Assembly: GCA_015655165.1 (NCBI GenBank)
Contig: JAATFN010000002.1
Location: 1 to 18,001 of the forward strand
DNA: 18,001 nucleotides
Reading direction: 5' to 3'
From: Betaproteobacteria bacterium
GTDB lineage: Bacteria > Pseudomonadota > Gammaproteobacteria > Burkholderiales > Burkholderiaceae_D
Positions 14,454-18,001 of the stretch are shown piece by piece (within the stretch, counting starts at the first letter, position 1; every line of letters starts with the position of its first letter). Under the pieces are notes generated by a model. The model worked only from the letters and a program-made list of their open reading frames with translations, did not search any database and was not told the DNA's origin. Position numbers and translations under genes: made by a program.

Positions 14454-15001
14454 GATAAATAGGCCGCTATCGCGGTATCATAATGCCCTTGCGCTTGCAG
14501 CAACAAGTCGCAGATTTCACGTGCGGCACCATTGCCACCCGAGGCATGCGTTTGATATTGCACACGTGTTTTGACTTCATTGTGAGCATTGCCCACGCAT
14601 GCAGTAAAGCCGACTTTGACTAACACTGGCAAGTCAATAATATCATCTCCCAGATAGCCGCACTCCTGTGCTGTTACATTTGTTTGTGCCAGCAAAGATG
14701 CAAAGGCTACCCGTTTGTCATGTACACCTTGAAATACATGGGAGATATCCAAGTCGCGCGCACGCTTTAGCAGGGTTTCAGATTGGCGTGCTGTAATAAT
14801 CGCCGTTTGAATACCAAACTGATGCAGCATCTTGATACCAAGCCCGTCTAAAGCATGGAAGCGCTTGAATACTTCACCTTCGGGACCATAGTATAGACCG
14901 CCGTCTGTTAATACTCCATCGACATCAAAGATCATCAGACGCACTGCACGCGCATTTGCTAGGGTTTGTGGGGAAAGCTTGCTGGTGAATGTACCCATCA
15001 T
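14450..15001 (-). CDS. kdsC: KDO 8-phosphate phosphatase KdsC
   Basis: A HAD-family phosphatase that converts 3-deoxy-D-manno-octulosonate 8-phosphate to KDO, the sugar joining lipid A to the LPS core. The 183-aa product has the nucleophile motif FDVDGVLTDGG (Asp26 and Asp28), ITARQSE as motif II, the conserved Lys region in GVHDKR, and GDDIIDLPV (about 118-126) as the metal-binding motif. The cap is minimal, as in tetrameric C0-type KdsC. Its ATG overlaps the kdsD stop by one base (TAATG) and its stop overlaps lptC, so it is tightly coupled on both sides. Confidence 0.96.
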   Translation of the reverse strand: MMGTFTSKLSPQTLANARAVRLMIFDVDGVLTDGGLYYGPEGEVFKRFHALDGLGIKMLHQFGIQTAIITARQSETLLKRARDLDISHVFQGVHDKRVAFASLLAQTNVTAQECGYLGDDIIDLPVLVKVGFTACVGNAHNEVKTRVQYQTHASGGNGAAREICDLLLQAQGHYDTAIAAYLS

Positions 15002-16029
15002 TAAATCACTTTGGCTTGAGTCAGGTCGTGAATGTGTAAAGCACCAATCAAGATACCTTCTGCATCGGTCACGAGTAACTGGTTAATACGGTGTGTTTCC
15101 ATGACTTGTACCGCATCGACAGCCAACTGGTCTGGGCCAATGGTATGTGGCGGCGTGTGCATGACATCGACAATCGACATGTGATTAAAATCTTGGCCAC
15201 GTTCAAGAAGGCGACGTAAATCACCATCGGTAAATACGCCGATCGGTTCGAACTTGTCATTGACCACAGCCGTCATTGCAATGCCCTTATGGGTAATTTC
15301 CATTAATGCTGCAATCAGGGATACATCCGGTTTTACGGCAGGAATCTCGTCTCCTCTGCGCATGACATCTTTGACACGCGTTAACAGCTTGCGACCCAGT
15401 GTCCCTCCAGGGTGGGACAACGCGAAATCTTCTTCACGGAAACCACGCGCATCCAGCAAGGCGACCGCTAATGCATCACCCATTGCCAGAGTGGCTGTTG
15501 TACTGGCTGTTGGTGCCAGATTTAAAATACAGGCTTCCTTGTCGACACCGACATTCAAGTGAATAGCGGCCAGTTGTGCCAGGCTGGAGCTGTCATTGCC
15601 GGTCATGGCGATTAATTGCGCGCCCATGCGTTTGACAATCGGCACAATCGTCATTAATTCGGCCGTCTCGCCCGAATTGGAGATGGCAATAAAAACGTCG
15701 TGCGAAGTCACCATGCCCAAGTCGCCATGTGCGGCTTCTGCCGGATGCATAAAGAGAGAGGGGGTGCCGGTTGATGACAGGGTAGCCGCAATTTTTCTGG
15801 CGATGTGACCTGACTTGCCGATACCCGAGACAACAACGCGTCCTTGGCAACCTAATAATAAGGCAACAGCTCGGGCTAACGGTTCGGTCGCAGTATCAGT
15901 GAGGCGGTTTTTCAGTGCCAGAATGGCATCTGCTTCGATTTGCAGCGCTTCGCGGGCGACAGAAATCGCACGCGCAGCATTTTCTGCGGTAAATGTAGTG
16001 GGTAACATAATCTTATTACTGTCAGTCAT
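15001..16029 (-). CDS. kdsD: Arabinose 5-phosphate isomerase KdsD
   Basis: Converts ribulose 5-phosphate to arabinose 5-phosphate, the first committed step to KDO. The 342-aa product has an N-terminal SIS domain (SGIGKSGHIARKIAATL at about 68-84, HPAEAAHGDLGMV with the conserved His, ISNSGET at 116-122) and two C-terminal CBS repeats (VKDVMRR ... GIAMTAVV and IVDVMHT ... INQLLVTD). Length and layout match KdsD. ATG at 16029 is chosen; ATG at 16008 would drop seven residues, and neither has a strong ribosome site. It heads the tightly overlapped kdsD-kdsC-lptC-lptA-lptB block. Confidence 0.95.
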   Translation of the reverse strand: MTDSNKIMLPTTFTAENAARAISVAREALQIEADAILALKNRLTDTATEPLARAVALLLGCQGRVVVSGIGKSGHIARKIAATLSSTGTPSLFMHPAEAAHGDLGMVTSHDVFIAISNSGETAELMTIVPIVKRMGAQLIAMTGNDSSSLAQLAAIHLNVGVDKEACILNLAPTASTTATLAMGDALAVALLDARGFREEDFALSHPGGTLGRKLLTRVKDVMRRGDEIPAVKPDVSLIAALMEITHKGIAMTAVVNDKFEPIGVFTDGDLRRLLERGQDFNHMSIVDVMHTPPHTIGPDQLAVDAVQVMETHRINQLLVTDAEGILIGALHIHDLTQAKVI

Positions 16030-16119
16030 ACCAGCAGTATAAACGAAACCTGAAGCAAAAAGCTTGCCAGATCGTGACTTCTCGTCTAAGCACAGGACAG
16101 CGCGGTTTGCGGGGCTGGA

Positions 16120-16884
16120 TTAGCCCAGCAGAATATCTGACGAATTGGCAGAACGCGTTCCCGGAACAGGTCGATTGCTTTGCCCGTGATAGGCAAATAC
16201 AACCGAGGATTTAATACTATTGCTGTTGTTTTTTCCTGCTGCGTGAAACAGCCCACTATGAAACAGCACCACATCGCCTTGTTGCAAGGGCAGCGGTACA
16301 CCTTGTGCAAAGAGTCGCTGGTTGGCTGCTACATCCGGGCGTAAAAAGTCCAGTTCGTCCATTTGTTCGGGAGTGAGTGTCAGTAAATGGGAGCCCGGGA
16401 TGAAATGCAGTCCACCGTTTGTTGCATTTTCCGGGCCCAAGGCAAGCCATACCGAAATCAAAGCGTTGTGCGGGAAAGACCAGTAACGGATATCGCGGTG
16501 CCAGCCTGTTGCCGTACCGAATGTCGGATGTTTGGTCATAATGCAGTTATGATGCGCAAGCGTAATACAGGTCGGTTCTTCAAACAACTGGTTCAGAATA
16601 GCGACTAAATCAGGGTCACTTGCCCACGCCTGATAGACAGCATGACGGTGCCATGCATCGCGCAAACGCCTGATCGTTCGCCCGCCAATACTGTCCAACG
16701 ACTTTGGGGCGCCGGCATAGCCGACGTCGGTTTCATATTCCAGCGGTGCTATTTCACCTGCCAGATGCGCCTCGGTGGTCATCAGCATCTGGTCGCATAT
16801 AGATGCTGGCACGCGTTTTGGTAATAACAGGTAACCCGATTGCTTAAATGATTCAATCTGCAGGTTGGAGAGCTGCGCTTGCAT
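16120..16884 (-). CDS. Phytanoyl-CoA dioxygenase (PhyH) family protein
   Basis: A non-heme Fe(II)/2-oxoglutarate-dependent oxygenase of the PhyH family; the substrate is unknown. The 254-aa product has an N-terminal [13 protein letters not shown] segment typical of the family, the metal-binding His129-x-Asp131 in [21 protein letters not shown] on the core strand, and a distal ligand His214 in [14 protein letters not shown]. The triad is complete, so activity is expected. The ATG start is supported by AAGGA five to six bases upstream. It overlaps the 3' end of uvrA by 32 bases in another frame; a later start would remove the conserved N-terminal segment. It lies between uvrA and kdsD, 90 bases from the latter. 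Confidence 0.88.
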   Translation of the reverse strand: MQAQLSNLQIESFKQSGYLLLPKRVPASICDQMLMTTEAHLAGEIAPLEYETDVGYAGAPKSLDSIGGRTIRRLRDAWHRHAVYQAWASDPDLVAILNQLFEEPTCITLAHHNCIMTKHPTFGTATGWHRDIRYWSFPHNALISVWLALGPENATNGGLHFIPGSHLLTLTPEQMDELDFLRPDVAANQRLFAQGVPLPLQQGDVVLFHSGLFHAAGKNNSNSIKSSVVFAYHGQSNRPVPGTRSANSSDILLG

Positions 16885-18001
16885 GACGTCCTTTGTTGCG
16901 TGCTGGTGGCTTCAATAGCGGTATTAAATATTTGCCGGTGACACTGGCGGGATTGGCTGCAACTTCCTCGGGTGTTCCTGTGGCAATTATTTGTCCGCCA
17001 CCGGCACCACCTTCAGGCCCTAAGTCGACAATCCAGTCGGCCGTTTTAATGACATCCAGATTGTGCTCGATAATCACAACGGTGTTGCCCTGGTCTCGCA
17101 AGCGCTGGATGACTCTTAACAGCAATGCAATATCGTGAAAATGCAGACCTGTCGTCGGTTCGTCCAGAATATACAGTGTACGCCCGGTGTCGCGCTTGGA
17201 TAACTCTAGCGACAGTTTGACGCGCTGTGCTTCGCCGCCCGACAATGTGGTTGCACTTTGCCCCAAGCGGATATAACCCAGACCGACATCCAGTAATGTT
17301 TGTAATTTACGTGCAATGACCGGAACAGGTTTGAAAAATTCATGGGCTTCTTCGACCGTCATGTCCAGAATCTGGTGAATATTCTTGCCTTTGTAATGGA
17401 TTTCCAGTGTTTCACGGTTATAACGCTTGCCATGACATACATCACAAGGCACATACACATCCGGCAAGAAGTGCATCTCGACTTTAATGACGCCATCACC
17501 CTGACATGCCTCGCAGCGGCCACCCTTGACGTTAAACGAGAAACGCCCTGCTGAATAGCCGCGCTCTTTAGATGCGGGTACTGTCGAGAATAAATCGCGA
17601 ATCGGGGTAAATAAGCCGGTGTAAGTGGCAGGATTTGAACGTGGTGTACGGCCGATCGGAGCCTGATCAACCGAGATGACCTTGTCGAAGTGCTCCAGTC
17701 CTTCAATACTCTCATGTGCTGCCGGTTCTGTTTGCGAGCCGTATAAATGTTGGGATGCGGCAGGGAAGAGTGTATCGTTGACCAGCTTGGATTTGCCCGA
17801 GCCCGATACACCTGTGATACAGGTTAATAAGCCCACAGGCAGTGTCAGGGTGACATGTTTCAGGTTATTGCCGCTTGCGCCACGAATGATTAACTGCCGA
17901 TTCGGGTCGGATAGGGTACGTTTTTTAGGGACATCAATTGCCAAGGTCCCATTCAGATATTGCGCTGTCAGTGACCTTTTGCTTTTGAGGATATCGGCAA
18001 G
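16853..18001 (-). CDS. uvrA: Excinuclease ABC subunit A, C-terminal part (5' end outside window)
   Basis: UvrA is the DNA damage sensor of nucleotide excision repair and loads UvrB. The frame is open to the window edge; 382 C-terminal residues are visible, beginning inside [16 protein letters not shown], so the TTG at 17944 is internal. It holds the second ATPase module: Walker A in [24 protein letters not shown], the zinc module CEAC ... CDVC (19 residues between the pairs), signature [11 protein letters not shown], Walker [13 protein letters not shown], and [25 protein letters not shown]. The residue after the Walker A Ser is Lys (codon 17786-17788) where Thr or Ser is usual. The C-terminal tail after TGKYL is longer and basic. 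Its 3' end overlaps the PhyH gene. Confidence 0.97.
   Translation of the reverse strand, partial: LADILKSKRSLTAQYLNGTLAIDVPKKRTLSDPNRQLIIRGASGNNLKHVTLTLPVGLLTCITGVSGSGKSKLVNDTLFPAASQHLYGSQTEPAAHESIEGLEHFDKVISVDQAPIGRTPRSNPATYTGLFTPIRDLFSTVPASKERGYSAGRFSFNVKGGRCEACQGDGVIKVEMHFLPDVYVPCDVCHGKRYNRETLEIHYKGKNIHQILDMTVEEAHEFFKPVPVIARKLQTLLDVGLGYIRLGQSATTLSGGEAQRVKLSLELSKRDTGRTLYILDEPTTGLHFHDIALLLRVIQRLRDQGNTVVIIEHNLDVIKTADWIVDLGPEGGAGGGQIIATGTPEEVAANPASVTGKYLIPLLKPPARNKGRHASAALQPAD

Noticed and set aside
1..18001. CRISPR array, rRNA genes, complete insertion sequence or prophage
   Set aside because: No regularly spaced direct repeats, no rRNA-like sequence, and no intact transposase, integrase or phage structural gene was seen on either strand.

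Overview
The window looks like a betaproteobacterial chromosome, most likely Burkholderiales and probably Oxalobacteraceae-like. This rests on gene order (sspA-sspB; kdsD-kdsC-lptC-lptA-lptB-rpoN-hpf; grxD-ubiX) and on how closely the SspA, SspB, RpoN and UvrA products fit betaproteobacterial forms. The genus cannot be fixed from sequence alone, and no GC value was calculated.

Layout, left to right. Positions 1-1300 (+) hold the 3' part of sspA, then sspB and a tRNA-Thr(UGU) with a strong terminator. Positions 1428-2216 (-) encode a DUF4239/bestrophin-like membrane protein. A gene-poor stretch follows, to about 2931. gltS, a sodium/glutamate symporter, occupies 2932-4134 (+) and shares a bidirectional terminator with the next gene.

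The accessory island is 4218-8346. A small double-glycine-leader precursor on the minus strand (94 aa, glycine-zipper core) is divergent from a two-gene export operon on the plus strand: a CvaA/HlyD-type membrane fusion protein and a CvaB-type C39-peptidase ABC transporter with an intact catalytic triad. The three genes together form a class II microcin (microcin V-like) production and secretion locus. No immunity gene and no TolC can be recognised nearby. The divergent intergenic region carries several dyad symmetries that could be operators.

A free-standing SDR oxidoreductase gene (8676-9434, +) comes next, followed by a short sequence that resembles the tip of an IS3-family element.

From 9516 to the end everything is on the minus strand. 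Read in transcription order it is uvrA (5' part outside the window), a PhyH-family dioxygenase overlapping uvrA, kdsD, kdsC, lptC, lptA, lptB, rpoN, hpf, a terminator, then grxD and ubiX. kdsD and kdsC make KDO for the LPS core, lptCAB move LPS across the periplasm, and rpoN/hpf are the usual downstream partners. The tightly overlapping stops and starts from kdsD to lptB support one operon. The hpf-terminator-grxD junction looks like a join between two normally separate conserved blocks.
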